Below, one piece after another: positions 27,565-36,160 of a stretch of 64,000 nucleotides of DNA. The DNA comes from Anseongella ginsenosidimutans (lineage in GTDB: Bacteria; Bacteroidota; Bacteroidia; Sphingobacteriales; Sphingobacteriaceae). The position numbers and the translations under genes are program-made. The notes under the pieces were generated by a model. The model was not told the origin of the DNA. It made no database searches and saw only the letters and a program-made list of their open reading frames with translations. The stretch lies in contig NZ_CP042432.1 of NCBI RefSeq assembly GCF_008033235.1, positions 2,728,001 through 2,792,000 of the forward strand. Direction: 5' to 3'. Each line of letters opens with the position of its first letter. The first letter of the stretch is position 1.

Positions 27565-27605
27565 AAGAATGACCTGTCAGACATGAACGCCTGGAGGTCA
27601 TTCTT
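27565..27605. terminator. Perfect inverted repeat between convergent genes
   Basis: 11-base arms AAGAATGACCT (27565-27575) and AGGTCATTCTT (27595-27605) with a 19-base loop. It lies between the stops of the disordered-protein gene and the topoisomerase gene. T-rich ends on both strands are short, so it may be a weak bidirectional terminator. Confidence 0.6.
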
Positions 27606-27608
27606 ATG

Positions 27609-28622
27609 TTAAGAGGTTTGTTTCAGGATGCGAAGCAGCACTTTTTCTTCCCTGCTTAAATACCTGGAAGCCCGGCTGTTTTTTCTTCCGGGCCCGTTGA
27701 TGAGGGATCGGATAAGTTTTCGTTTCTCCGTATCCAGAAGAAGCGGATAGATATAATATTTCTTACATACCGCCGCCGTATTTCCCAGCCGTTCCGCAAC
27801 TTCTTTAATGATCTTCACGGTACTTTTTTCGCATTCTTCCCTGCTTTCTTGTTCAGGGCATTCCGTAATAGCCGTTAAAGCGTGTACCGAGCCAGCCCAG
27901 GTTCTGTAGTCTTTAGAAGTAAAGTTACATTGGGTGCATTCCCAGATATAGTCGTTGATGTCGCCGGAACCGAGCGTTTTCAAAACACCTTCCTGGTTAT
28001 AATACTGAAAAAGCTCCTGCCCCGGGAGTTCCCTCATTTTCTTGAGTAAGCCGGCCAGTCGCTTATCCTTGTAACTTACCTCATGAAGGACACCTTTTTT
28101 TCCTTTGAATTTAAAGGAAATTGCGCTTCCATTGATCCTAACATGCTTGTTGCGTAGAGTGGTAAGGCCGTGTGACCCGTATTCCTGCTGATAATAGGTG
28201 TTTCCGACTCTGATGAGGGTCTCTTCCATCACAGTCAGCGCTATGGCAGCCACTTTTTCCTTTTCCAGCGAGCGTTTCCTGAGATCCTGGCTTATTCTTT
28301 TCCGGATAAGCGGAAGATGCTCACCGAACTTCAGCAGGTTGCTATACTTTGTTTCTTCCCGCGCTTTTTTCCAATCTGCATGATAAAGGTATTGCTTTCT
28401 TCCTTTTTTATCGATACCTGTCGCCTGTAGGTGTCCGTTCGGAAAGGGACAGATCCAAACCTCTGTCCAGGCTGGAGGAATGACCAATTTCCGGATACGG
28501 TCCAGGGTCTCCTTGTCCCTGATCCGCCGTCCCTTTTCATCGTAATAGTCGAATCCTTTTTGCTTCGCCGGCTTACGGCTGAAACCCGGCTGCGTACTTT
28601 TTACATGCCTTAACTTTGCCAT
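27609..28622 (-). CDS. DNA topoisomerase IB (poxvirus/bacterial type)
   Basis: A 337-residue eukaryote-like type IB topoisomerase that relaxes supercoils by a 3'-phosphotyrosyl intermediate. The N-terminal domain has RIRKLVIPPAWTEVWICPFP, GHLQATGIDKKGRKQYLYH. The catalytic domain has LIRVGNTYYQQEYGSHGLTT, TSKDYRTWAGSVHAL, and the Tyr motif VCKKYYIYPLLL. The length matches the short bacterial TopIB family. It is divergent from the polyketide operon across a large inverted repeat. Confidence 0.93.
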   Translation of the reverse strand: MAKLRHVKSTQPGFSRKPAKQKGFDYYDEKGRRIRDKETLDRIRKLVIPPAWTEVWICPFPNGHLQATGIDKKGRKQYLYHADWKKAREETKYSNLLKFGEHLPLIRKRISQDLRKRSLEKEKVAAIALTVMEETLIRVGNTYYQQEYGSHGLTTLRNKHVRINGSAISFKFKGKKGVLHEVSYKDKRLAGLLKKMRELPGQELFQYYNQEGVLKTLGSGDINDYIWECTQCNFTSKDYRTWAGSVHALTAITECPEQESREECEKSTVKIIKEVAERLGNTAAVCKKYYIYPLLLDTEKRKLIRSLINGPGRKNSRASRYLSREEKVLLRILKQTS

Positions 28623-28650
28623 GCTGTTGATTACCCTGCTTGAAGCTTAC

Positions 28651-28776
28651 CAAAATCCTGCCGGTTTCGCAGGGCTTGCGTTCGCTCCGCCGATCTTCGG
28701 GGCCCCGGTTGCTTCGCTCCCGCCCGAAGATCAGCCGGAGCAAATTCCAACCCCGCGAAACTGGCATATGTTTTGA
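28651..28776. repeat. 125-base imperfect inverted repeat filling the region upstream of the polyketide operon
   Basis: The inner arms are perfect (GATCTTCGGG at 28692-28701, CCCGAAGATC at 28723-28732). Outward, GCTCCG (28684-28689) pairs with CGGAGC (28736-28741), and TGCCGGTTTCGC (from 28659) with the region GCGAAACTGGCA ending at 28766. CAAAA/TTTTG extends the fold to about 28651 and 28776. The central loop is about 21 bases. It may be a MITE-like element, a structured leader, or a remnant repeat. Confidence 0.6.
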
Positions 28777-28815
28777 ATTTCCCTTAAACAGCAGCACGTA
28801 AACCCCCCGTCCGAC

Positions 28816-29904
28816 TTGAGTAAAATTGTATCGATAGGAACCGCCCTACCTCCTTACCGCCACAGGCAGGAGGACATCCTGGAATTTATGCTGGAAATGT
28901 ACCAGCCGCCGGAAAAAGACATCCGGAAGATCCGCCTCTTATATGAGAACTGCGGAATTGAAAGCCGTTATTCTGCTATTGCCGATTATTCCGTTTCGCC
29001 GGAAAACTATACTTTCTATCCGAAGGTTCCCCGGGCATCGTCCTTCCCTACGCTTGAAACCCGCATGGACTGGTACCGCCGGCATGCTACCTCGCTGAGT
29101 ATCCCGGCAATCCGGGACTGTCTGCGGAACCAGGTGGATGAAAAGGAACTTACCTGCCTTATCACAGTAAGTTGTACGGGCATGTCCGCTCCGGGACTGG
29201 ATATCAGTATTATCCGGGAGCTGCAGCTTCCGCTTAACATACAGCATACGTCGGTCAATTATATGGGTTGTTATGCGGCTTTGCATGCCCTGAAAATGGC
29301 CGATGCAATTTGCCGGGCGGATCATGGGGCCCGCGTGCTGATCGTTTGCACGGAATTGTGTACCCTTCATTTCCAGGAAGAATACACCATGGACCATATT
29401 ACTTCCAGCCTGCTGTTTGCAGACGGAGCGGCGGCGGTGCTGGTTACCGGCGATGCCTGGCCGGGTAAGGGCCTTGCCTTGTCGCGATTTTATTCCGAAA
29501 TAGCGCTGAATGGTGAGTCTCACATGACCTGGGAACTGTCCGGGAAAGGCTTTCTCATGCATCTTAGTACGCTGATACCCCACCTGGTAAAGGAAAATAT
29601 GCGCCCGCTGTTAAGGCGAGCGCTGCGGGCGGCCGGGGTGGAAGAAAAAAGTATAACCCGCTGGGCCATTCACCCGGGAGGGAAAAAGATATTGAGCAAT
29701 GTCGGCCACTCGCTTGACTTGTCGGAAGGGCAGCTGGCGCCTTCCTATCATGTACTCAAAAACTATGGAAACATGTCATCCCCGACCATTTTGTTTGTGC
29801 TGAAAGAAATAATGGAACAGCTCAACGGCAGCCGGGAAAGAGTATTTGCTGCGGCTTTCGGGCCCGGCCTTACCATGGAAACGCTCATACTTGAATCATC
29901 ATGA
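28816..29904 (+). CDS. Type III polyketide synthase (chalcone/stilbene synthase family)
   Basis: Condenses an acyl-CoA starter with malonyl-CoA units to give pyrones or resorcinols. 362 residues from a TTG start. The thiolase-fold triad is complete: Cys152 (SVNYMGCYAALHALKMA), His286 (RWAIHPGGKKIL), Asn319 (LKNYGNMSSPTILFVL). VSCTGMSAPGLDI and SSLLFADGAAAVLV also match the family. It is the first gene of a + strand operon with a methyltransferase, an FAD oxidoreductase and a UbiA prenyltransferase, a set recalling the srs phenolic-lipid genes of Streptomyces but with a prenyltransferase added. The starter unit cannot be read from sequence. Confidence 0.95.
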   Translation: MSKIVSIGTALPPYRHRQEDILEFMLEMYQPPEKDIRKIRLLYENCGIESRYSAIADYSVSPENYTFYPKVPRASSFPTLETRMDWYRRHATSLSIPAIRDCLRNQVDEKELTCLITVSCTGMSAPGLDISIIRELQLPLNIQHTSVNYMGCYAALHALKMADAICRADHGARVLIVCTELCTLHFQEEYTMDHITSSLLFADGAAAVLVTGDAWPGKGLALSRFYSEIALNGESHMTWELSGKGFLMHLSTLIPHLVKENMRPLLRRALRAAGVEEKSITRWAIHPGGKKILSNVGHSLDLSEGQLAPSYHVLKNYGNMSSPTILFVLKEIMEQLNGSRERVFAAAFGPGLTMETLILESS

Positions 29905-30608
29905 ACCGCTTTGCCCGAAGATCCTGTTTAAGCGAGCTGATCGATGCCCCTGGTATTCCGTTTGCAGAATGGAGTGCCTGCCTGAAGGAACTGGATTTTA
30001 TAAATACCTGGCTGGGAGGACACCGGATAACCGTTGAAGGATTCAAAAAGCTGTTGCCTGCGGATAACGGACGGCTGTCGGTCGCGGAAATCGGCTGCGG
30101 GGGCGGGGATAACCTGAAAGCGATCCATGCCTGGAACCGGAAAAGAAAAAAGCCGCTGAATATTCATTACACGGGCATTGATCTGAACAAAGCCTGTATC
30201 GATTTCGCACGGGAAAATTGCCGGGAACTGCCTTCGGCCAATTTTGTCCACGCGGATTATAGAACGGTTTGTTTCGGCAACCGGCCGGATATTATTTTCA
30301 GTTCGCTTTTTTGCCACCATTTGAGCGATCCTGAATTAAAGCAATTGTTTGACTGGCTGAAGGAAAATGCAGGTGGCGGGTTTTTCATGAACGATCTCCA
30401 CCGCAGTCCGCTCGCTTACCATTCCATCCGGGCGCTTACCCGGCTGTTTTCAAGGTCCTACCTGGTGAAAAACGATGCCCCGGTATCGGTTTTGCGTGGT
30501 TTTAAAAGAAAGGAATGGCAGGATTTACTTGCTGAAGCGGGTATTGGCAGCTATGCTATCAACTGGCGATGGGCCTTCCGTTACCTGGTATCCGTACGGT
30601 ATGAATGA
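29901..30608 (+). CDS. SAM-dependent methyltransferase of the polyketide operon
   Basis: A 235-residue class I methyltransferase. SAM motif I is VAEIGCGGGDNL (61-72), with YTGIDLNKACIDFAREN as motif II and DIIFSSLFCHHLSDPELKQL as the post-II acidic/HH motif, typical of Methyltransf_11/12 proteins. The C-terminal third LLAEAGIGSYAINWRWAFRY closes the fold. It overlaps the PKS stop by ATGA, so coupled translation and action on the polyketide product are likely. The methylated atom (O or C) is unknown. Confidence 0.9.
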   Translation: MNRFARRSCLSELIDAPGIPFAEWSACLKELDFINTWLGGHRITVEGFKKLLPADNGRLSVAEIGCGGGDNLKAIHAWNRKRKKPLNIHYTGIDLNKACIDFARENCRELPSANFVHADYRTVCFGNRPDIIFSSLFCHHLSDPELKQLFDWLKENAGGGFFMNDLHRSPLAYHSIRALTRLFSRSYLVKNDAPVSVLRGFKRKEWQDLLAEAGIGSYAINWRWAFRYLVSVRYE

Positions 30609-31734
30609 AAAAATTCCATATTATGATTGCGCAATCGTTGGGGGCGGTCCGGCCGGCCTTTCCCTTGCTGCCTGGCTGGGTAAGAGGGGATTCCGGGTAG
30701 TCCTGTTTGAGAAAAATAGCTATCCTTTTCATAAAGTTTGCGGAGAATACCTGAGCCTGGAATCCATGGAGAGCCTGCTGGAATTGGGGATGCCCCTTGA
30801 GTCATGGGAGCTTCCCCGTATTAATACTCTTTTCATGTCCAGCCCTGGAGGAACGGCATTTACCCGCCCGCTGAAGCCGGGAGGAGTGGGGCTTAGCCGG
30901 TACCGCCTGGACCAGGCGCTGGCAGCACGGGCAAAAGCAAACGGAGCCCACGTGCTGGAGCAGGCAAAAGTCGGTGCAGTTTTTCAGGAAAACGAGATCT
31001 TTAAGCTGGAAAGCAGCAGGGGAGTGGTGCGGGCCGGAGTGTGCTGCGCCTCTTTTGGCAGGCATGCTAACCTGGACGTGAAATGGAAAAGAGAAGGGCT
31101 GAAAAAGCCGCCGAATTTTATTGGCGTGAAGTATCACGTGCAGCTGGAACGGCCGCAGGACACCATTGAACTACATTATTTTAAAAACGGTTATTGCGGC
31201 ATTTCCCCTGTTGAAGACGGGAAGCATTGTATTTGTTACCTCACCACCGAGAAAAACCTTCGGGAACAGGGAAATGATATCCTCTGCCTGGAAGAAAGAG
31301 TACTGTCTGAAAATCCTTTTCTGCGAAAGGCGCTGAAAGAGGCGGTCCGCTTGTATAAACGGCCGCTGACCGTTTCCCATGTCGGCTTTTCCCGGAAAAG
31401 CCTGATCGAAGATCATGTATTAATGCTGGGCGATGCCGCCGGTATGATCGCTCCCTTGTGCGGTAACGGGATGAGTATGGCGCTGCACAGCAGTAAACTG
31501 GCGGCAGATCTCGTTGCTCAGCACCTGGAGGGCAGTATTTCCAGGGACTCCTTGGAAAAAGCCTATCAAGGCAGCTGGCAATCGCATTTTGCAAGCCGTA
31601 TGCGGTCCGGCCGCCTGATCCAGGACCTTTTCCTGCGGCCGGCGGCTGCCAACGTACTGGTTAAGGCGCTCCGGCCCTTTCCCGCTTTGATCGACTATAT
31701 GGTTAGACAAACCCACGGGCAGCAGCCTTTTTAA
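30601..31734 (+). CDS. FAD-dependent oxidoreductase of the geranylgeranyl reductase/aromatic hydroxylase superfamily
   Basis: 377 residues. The FAD fold YDCAIVGGGPAGLSLAAWLG (8-27) is followed by the acidic end of strand 2 (VVLFEKN). There is a RYRLDQALAARAKANG segment and the second FAD motif LMLGDAAGMIAPLCGNGMSM. The ATG at 30601 was chosen because the Rossmann motif then falls at the N-terminus; it overlaps the methyltransferase by 8 bases. The superfamily includes prenyl-chain reductases and ring hydroxylases. With a PKS and UbiA beside it, ring hydroxylation or side-chain reduction of a prenylated phenol are the likely options. Confidence 0.9.
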   Translation: MNEKIPYYDCAIVGGGPAGLSLAAWLGKRGFRVVLFEKNSYPFHKVCGEYLSLESMESLLELGMPLESWELPRINTLFMSSPGGTAFTRPLKPGGVGLSRYRLDQALAARAKANGAHVLEQAKVGAVFQENEIFKLESSRGVVRAGVCCASFGRHANLDVKWKREGLKKPPNFIGVKYHVQLERPQDTIELHYFKNGYCGISPVEDGKHCICYLTTEKNLREQGNDILCLEERVLSENPFLRKALKEAVRLYKRPLTVSHVGFSRKSLIEDHVLMLGDAAGMIAPLCGNGMSMALHSSKLAADLVAQHLEGSISRDSLEKAYQGSWQSHFASRMRSGRLIQDLFLRPAAANVLVKALRPFPALIDYMVRQTHGQQPF

Positions 31735-31743
31735 TTTACCGTC

Positions 31744-32610
31744 ATGATCCGGAAAAGCACTTTCTTGCTCTTGCGCGTCCCCTTCTCCTTTTTCCTGATG
31801 CCGGTTTATTTTTTTGCACTCAGCCAGGTACCGGAAATTGATTATAGCCGCGCTTTGCTGGTATTTGTGATCCTGCATTTTTTTCTTTACCCGGCCAGCA
31901 ACGGCTATAACAGTTATATGGATCGCGACACAGGGAGTATTGGCTTGCTGAAGAATCCGCCCCCCGCGCATAAGGAACTTTTTTATCTCAGCTTGTTCCT
32001 GGACGGAGCGGCTGTTGTGCTGAGCCTTTTCCTGGGAACGGTATTTACCCTATGCATCTTGGCCAATATTGCCGCTTCCAGGGCCTACAGTTACCGGGGG
32101 ATCCGTTTGAAAAAACTCCCTTTAACCGGTTTTTTTACGGTGATCATCTTCCAGGGGGCGGTCACTTACTTCATGGTGTTTATTGGTTCTTCCGTGAGCA
32201 GAGTGATCCTGTTTCCCTGGGAGGGAATGCTGATCAGCAGTTTGCTGTTCGGTAGCCTCTACCCCTTAACCCAGATATACCAGCATGGGCAGGATCTGGA
32301 GGACGATGTGAAAACCATCAGCTATAAGCTGGGGTACATGGGAACCTTTGTGTTCAGCGCCCTGATGTATCTGCTCGCCGAGACCCTCTTGTTCTTTTAT
32401 TTCGAAAATAGGGCTCAGAGCGGGCAATTCTGGTTGCTTCAACTTTTCTTTTTGCCGGTCATGCTGTATTTCCTTTACTGGTGGCGCAAGGTGTGGCGGG
32501 AAAGAAAGAATGCCAGCTACCGTTACGCCATGCAAATGAACGCGATAGCTGCAACGTGTACCAATATAGGCTTCCTTGTGTTGTATTATCTGAACCACTG
32601 GGTGGCCTGA
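31744..32610 (+). CDS. UbiA family prenyltransferase
   Basis: A 288-residue membrane enzyme with about eight or nine transmembrane helices. The first Asp motif lies in NGYNSYMDRDTGS (Asn53, Asp60, Asp62). The second lies in QHGQDLEDDVKTISYKLG (Asp184, Asp187, Asp188). Both bind Mg-prenyl diphosphate. UbiA enzymes attach an isoprenoid chain to an aromatic acceptor. It lies 9 bases after the FAD oxidoreductase, and the acceptor is probably the type III PKS product. The two motifs vary from canonical NDxxDxxxD/DxxxDxxxD, which may mark an unusual acceptor. Confidence 0.9.
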   Translation: MIRKSTFLLLRVPFSFFLMPVYFFALSQVPEIDYSRALLVFVILHFFLYPASNGYNSYMDRDTGSIGLLKNPPPAHKELFYLSLFLDGAAVVLSLFLGTVFTLCILANIAASRAYSYRGIRLKKLPLTGFFTVIIFQGAVTYFMVFIGSSVSRVILFPWEGMLISSLLFGSLYPLTQIYQHGQDLEDDVKTISYKLGYMGTFVFSALMYLLAETLLFFYFENRAQSGQFWLLQLFFLPVMLYFLYWWRKVWRERKNASYRYAMQMNAIAATCTNIGFLVLYYLNHWVA

Positions 32611-32622
32611 ATATTAAGAACG

Positions 32623-32991
32623 ATGAAAAAGCCAATTGCTTTCTTGTCGCTTGTTCAGGGGCTGTATTACGTAATAACCGGGCTTTGGCCGGTAATAGAT
32701 ATAGACAGTTTCATGATGCTTACCGGCCCCAAAGATGACCGCTGGCTGGTGAAAATGGTCGGGCTGCTGGCTGCTTCCGCAGGTCTCACCCTGATGTACC
32801 AGGCCAGGGAAGGTGTTGGAGCCGCTGCGCGGATCCTAGGCATATCCACCGCCTTCAGTTTTCTGGCCATTGATGTTTACTATGTAATAGCCAGGATCAT
32901 CCCGGTTATTTACCTGGCGGACGCAGCCCTTCAATTAGCCCTGATCGCCTGCTGGCTGCTGTGGGCTTCAGGACGTGCAAGACCCCGTTAA
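32623..32991 (+). CDS. Small four-helix membrane protein at the end of the polyketide operon
   Basis: A 122-residue protein with about four hydrophobic segments (FLSLVQGLYYVITGLWPVID, WLVKMVGLLAASAGLTLMYQ, ISTAFSFLAIDVYYVIARII, ALQLALIACWLLWASG). No family is recognised with confidence. It follows the UbiA gene by 12 bases on the same strand, so it is probably the last gene of the operon. Its 3' end overlaps the convergent PEBP gene by 24 bases. Confidence 0.7.
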   Translation: MKKPIAFLSLVQGLYYVITGLWPVIDIDSFMMLTGPKDDRWLVKMVGLLAASAGLTLMYQAREGVGAAARILGISTAFSFLAIDVYYVIARIIPVIYLADAALQLALIACWLLWASGRARPR

Positions 32992-33406
32992 TACGGCTTC
33001 TTCCAGGATATGCCCGTTCATTTTTTCTTCCACAGCTTCCCGCTCCGATTCCCGCGGAAGGCCCAGCACGATATCCAGTGCATAAAGTCTGAACCAATAA
33101 TGGTGTGTTCCGGAAAAATATTTTGGACAGGGGCCTTCGTAACCGAAGGTGTGATTATTGGAAAGTCCTTCGATCGCGCCGGATGGAATCTTTCCTTCGT
33201 TCACATGGCCGGTTCCCGGGGGATATTGAATACGAGCCAGTGAGTCCAGGCTTTGGGGCGGCATCAATGTCCTCAACGATCAGCACCAGGCTTTGCGTGC
33301 CGGCGGGAATGTCCTTCAACTCCAGCGGAGGGCTGATGTTGGGCCCCAGGCAGGTGTGTGCAGTGGGGATGGCTTCCCCTTCTTTAAATACACTCAGGAT
33401 TTGCAT
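32968..33406 (-). pseudogene. YbhB/YbcL-type PEBP (Raf kinase inhibitor-like) protein, frameshifted
   Basis: The N-terminal piece from ATG 33406 reads MQILSVFKEGEAIPTAHTCL, NISPPLELKDIPAGTQSLVL and IVEDIDAAP, the PEBP ligand-site pattern. The C-terminal piece reads PPGTGHVNEGKIPSGAIEG, NHTFGYEGPCP and HYWFRLYALD in another frame. Between them the third frame shows WLVFNIP, which is the expected linker. Two losses are therefore needed: one base (or four) at about 33237-33244, and one base in the G5 run at 33218-33222. Restored length is about 147 residues. If real, the gene is dead; if consensus error, it is an ordinary small PEBP protein. Confidence 0.85.
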
Positions 33407-33532
33407 ACAATATTTTAACTGGAAGGAAACAAATTCCGGGCCAGGGAAGCATAGGCGCGACAACACCGGCGGCCTCCTTTTGGCATTGTTATGGCCGGGT
33501 TAATTGCCGGAGAGCAGCGAAAAAATGCGAAA

Positions 33533-35043
33533 ATGGATAAGCTTTCAAAAAAGTGGTTTGCCCCCAGCGAAGAGCTTTCTGAAAAACAGGTGAACGCAGG
33601 CCTGAAATTACTGGTGAAAGACGGGCTGGCCGCCGAGGTAATGGCCGCTCTCACCGGCGGTACTTTCCTGGTAGCCCTGGCGTTGAGCCTGGGCGCGTCC
33701 AATTTCCAGATAGGATTGCTCGCAGCTCTCCCCACGCTGGCCAATCTTTTCCAGCTACTGGCGATTTACCTTATTCACAAATACGCAAACAGAAAAGCGA
33801 TCACCGTGATCTGCTCGGTTCTCGCGCGCCTGCCGCTGCTGCTGATCAGCCTGCTGCCGCTTTTTCTTCCCCCAGCCTTGGCCTGGTCCTGCTGATCTCC
33901 CTGCTGTTCATCCATTACTTTTTCGGCGCCGTTTCGGGGACCAGCTGGTCTTCCTGGGCAAAAGACCTGGTACCCGAAGCCGTTCTGGGTACTTTTTTTT
34001 CCGGCCGGAGCCGGAAAATACAGATCTTATCCGTTTCGCTGAACCTGGTCGTTGCCTTCCTGCTGGATTATGTAAAGGCAAACAGGCCGGAATATGTTAA
34101 CCTGGTTTATTCCGCGATGTTCTTTACCGGAGGTGCGGCCGGCCTTTACGGCGCCTATGTGCTGGCTCGTATCCCCGAGCCCAGGATCCATCCGGTAACA
34201 CAGAACATGGTGCGGCTTTTCAGGCGACCGCTCCGGCAAAGGAATTTCAGGAACCTGTTGATATTTAATGGTTTCTGGTCGTTTTCTGTAAACCTTGCCG
34301 CCCCCTTCTTTACGGTTTATATGCTTAAAATGCTGGGGTTCCCGCTTTCTTATGTAGTGATCTTTTCCATCATCAGCCAGGTTTCCAATATACTTTTCAT
34401 CCGCCTTTGGGGAACGTACTCTGACCGGTACAGCAATAAAACGGTACTGCTGATCTGCGCACCGGTTTACCTGCTGTGCATTCTGGGCTGGACCTTTACC
34501 ACGTTTCCCCAACAGCACCTGCTGACCATTCCCTTGCTGGTCCTCATTCACATCGGGAGCGGCATCGCCTTGTCGGGCATTAATCTTTCACTGGGCAATA
34601 TGGGTTTAAAGCTCGCCCCGGATAAACAGAACGCCGTGATCTTTCTTTCGGTGAGAAGCCTTACAAATGCCCTGTCGGCGGGTGTGGCTCCGCTGGTGGG
34701 AGGGCTCCTTGCCGACTTCTTTGCCCGGCGCGAACTGCTCTGGACTTTCGAGTGGAAAAGCCCCCGGGGAGATTATATGGTTCAGGCGCTCAGCCTCCAG
34801 TCCTGGGATTTCTTTTTCGTACTGGCCTTTATCATGGGGCTTTTTGCCCTGAACCGGTTAAGTTATGTACGGGAAGCTGGGGAAGTGGAAAAAAAGCGAC
34901 TGATGAAAGAACTCAGGACCGAACTCAGGAGAGATGCCAGAGAGCTGTCAACGATATCCGGGATCCAGTCTATGCTCTTTCTTCCTTTTTCATTTTTTGT
35001 ATCTGTTATGGAGAAGGTTGTCCCGAAAAAGGAGGGGGATTAA
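33533..35043 (+). pseudogene. MFS transporter, frameshifted
   Basis: The first piece (from ATG 33533, MDKLSKKWFAPSEELSEKQV) covers about three helices (MAALTGGTFLVALALSLGAS, IGLLAALPTLANLFQLLAIY, LLLISLLPLFLPP) and then stops. Adding one C to the C5 run at 33868-33872 gives PPSLGLVLLISLLFIHYFFG and joins the frame holding AVSGTSWSSWAKDLVP, the remaining helices and a basic C-terminal tail. Restored length is about 503 residues. The family is MFS; the substrate is unknown. Its 3' end overlaps the convergent GT9 gene by 38 bases. Confidence 0.85.
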
Positions 35044-36160
35044 AGAATTCACGCGCCGGTTCCGGCTTGCGATGCCTGCTAAGCAAGAGGGTTGCTGCCC
35101 GGAAGATATCGCCCGGTCCCGGCATGCCAACCGGGCTGGTAAAGGACAGGGAATTGGCGAACCGGATAATGATGTTTTTGCTGCGTTTTTCCGGCGGAAC
35201 ATCAAAGGGAAGCAGACGATGCATGACTTTCCAGGGTGTATGCTGGGGATTGGTAAGGGCATACAGAACGATCACCGGCGTTCCCAGGGCGGCGGCGATA
35301 TGTACAGGACCTGTATTATTGGCGATCAGAAGGGGAGAAAGTGCGGTCAGGCCAATAAGCTCCTCGAGATTTAGCATTCCGGCAAGTGATATGGCCTTGC
35401 CGTCAATCTGGTCCGCCATGGCCGCCGCAAGTGTTTTCTCAGGTGCGGTGCCGGTGATCAGGACCCGGTACCCCAGTTCTTTACAGATCATGGAAGCTGC
35501 TGCGGTAAGGAGGCCGGGAGGATATTGCCGTTTGTCCTCGCTTACCCCGGGATGCACCATTAACCAAGGATCCTGTATATTCACACGTAGCTTTTCCAGT
35601 TTTTCGAGTATTTTTTCTTGCGTGCCCGGGGGAATATCCAGGGAAAGATGCTCTTCCGCAGGCACGGTGCCCCCGAGGCTTTTTACCAGGTCAAGCTGCC
35701 GCGTAACCTCATGTTTAATCTGGTAGAAAGGTTCTTCATCGGGGATCCAGTCGGAAATAAGGCCGTAGGGGTTTTCCCGGCAACAAGCGGCTACCCTGGG
35801 AATGCCTGCCTGGTAACAAAGCATGGCAGTAGGAAGGGGGCTTTGGCTGTAAACGGTAAAAATAACGGCCGCGTCAAAACGATGATCTTTTAGTTGTTCG
35901 GTTAAGTCATTGATCATGGCGGCCCCGGCCCGCAGGTCATGCTTATACCAGGGAAGATCGAATTCAATCACCTGATCAATGCCGGGAATATACCGGGCAA
36001 TCCCGCTGCCGGAAGAGGAGGTAAGCAAGGTGATCTTCCGGTCTTTCTTGCCATTCTTTAATGCGCGGATGGCGGGGCCTGTCATCAGCACATCCCCCAG
36101 GTTATCGGGGCGTATGCACAATATATTCGTGAAATCACCCCAGTTGCCCGGCTTTTGCAT
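35006..36160 (-). CDS. Glycosyltransferase family 9 (heptosyltransferase-like), last gene of the glycan operon
   Basis: A 384-residue GT-B enzyme of the ADP-heptose:LPS heptosyltransferase type. The N-terminal donor/acceptor motif is ILCIRPDNLGDVLMTGPAIR. LMVHPGVSEDKRQYPPG marks the second domain, and LLIANNTGPVHIAAALGTPV the donor-binding motif. The C-terminus (EFFNPPPFSGQPSP) is longer than usual and overlaps the convergent MFS gene. Its start overlaps the HldE gene by 26 bases. It is the last of eight leftward genes, three of which are GT9. Confidence 0.92.
   Translation of the reverse strand: MQKPGNWGDFTNILCIRPDNLGDVLMTGPAIRALKNGKKDRKITLLTSSSGSGIARYIPGIDQVIEFDLPWYKHDLRAGAAMINDLTEQLKDHRFDAAVIFTVYSQSPLPTAMLCYQAGIPRVAACCRENPYGLISDWIPDEEPFYQIKHEVTRQLDLVKSLGGTVPAEEHLSLDIPPGTQEKILEKLEKLRVNIQDPWLMVHPGVSEDKRQYPPGLLTAAASMICKELGYRVLITGTAPEKTLAAAMADQIDGKAISLAGMLNLEELIGLTALSPLLIANNTGPVHIAAALGTPVIVLYALTNPQHTPWKVMHRLLPFDVPPEKRSKNIIIRFANSLSFTSPVGMPGPGDIFRAATLLLSRHRKPEPAREFFNPPPFSGQPSP

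Noticed and set aside
28816-29904. PKS as FabH/KAS III of fatty acid synthesis
   Set aside because: The Cys-His-Asn spacing, GNMSSPT motif and 362-residue length fit type III PKS, and the neighbours are tailoring enzymes.
30475-30600. Upstream extension of the FAD oxidoreductase
   Set aside because: It reads through the methyltransferase coding region and would move the FAD motif away from the N-terminus. ATG 30601 fits the family.
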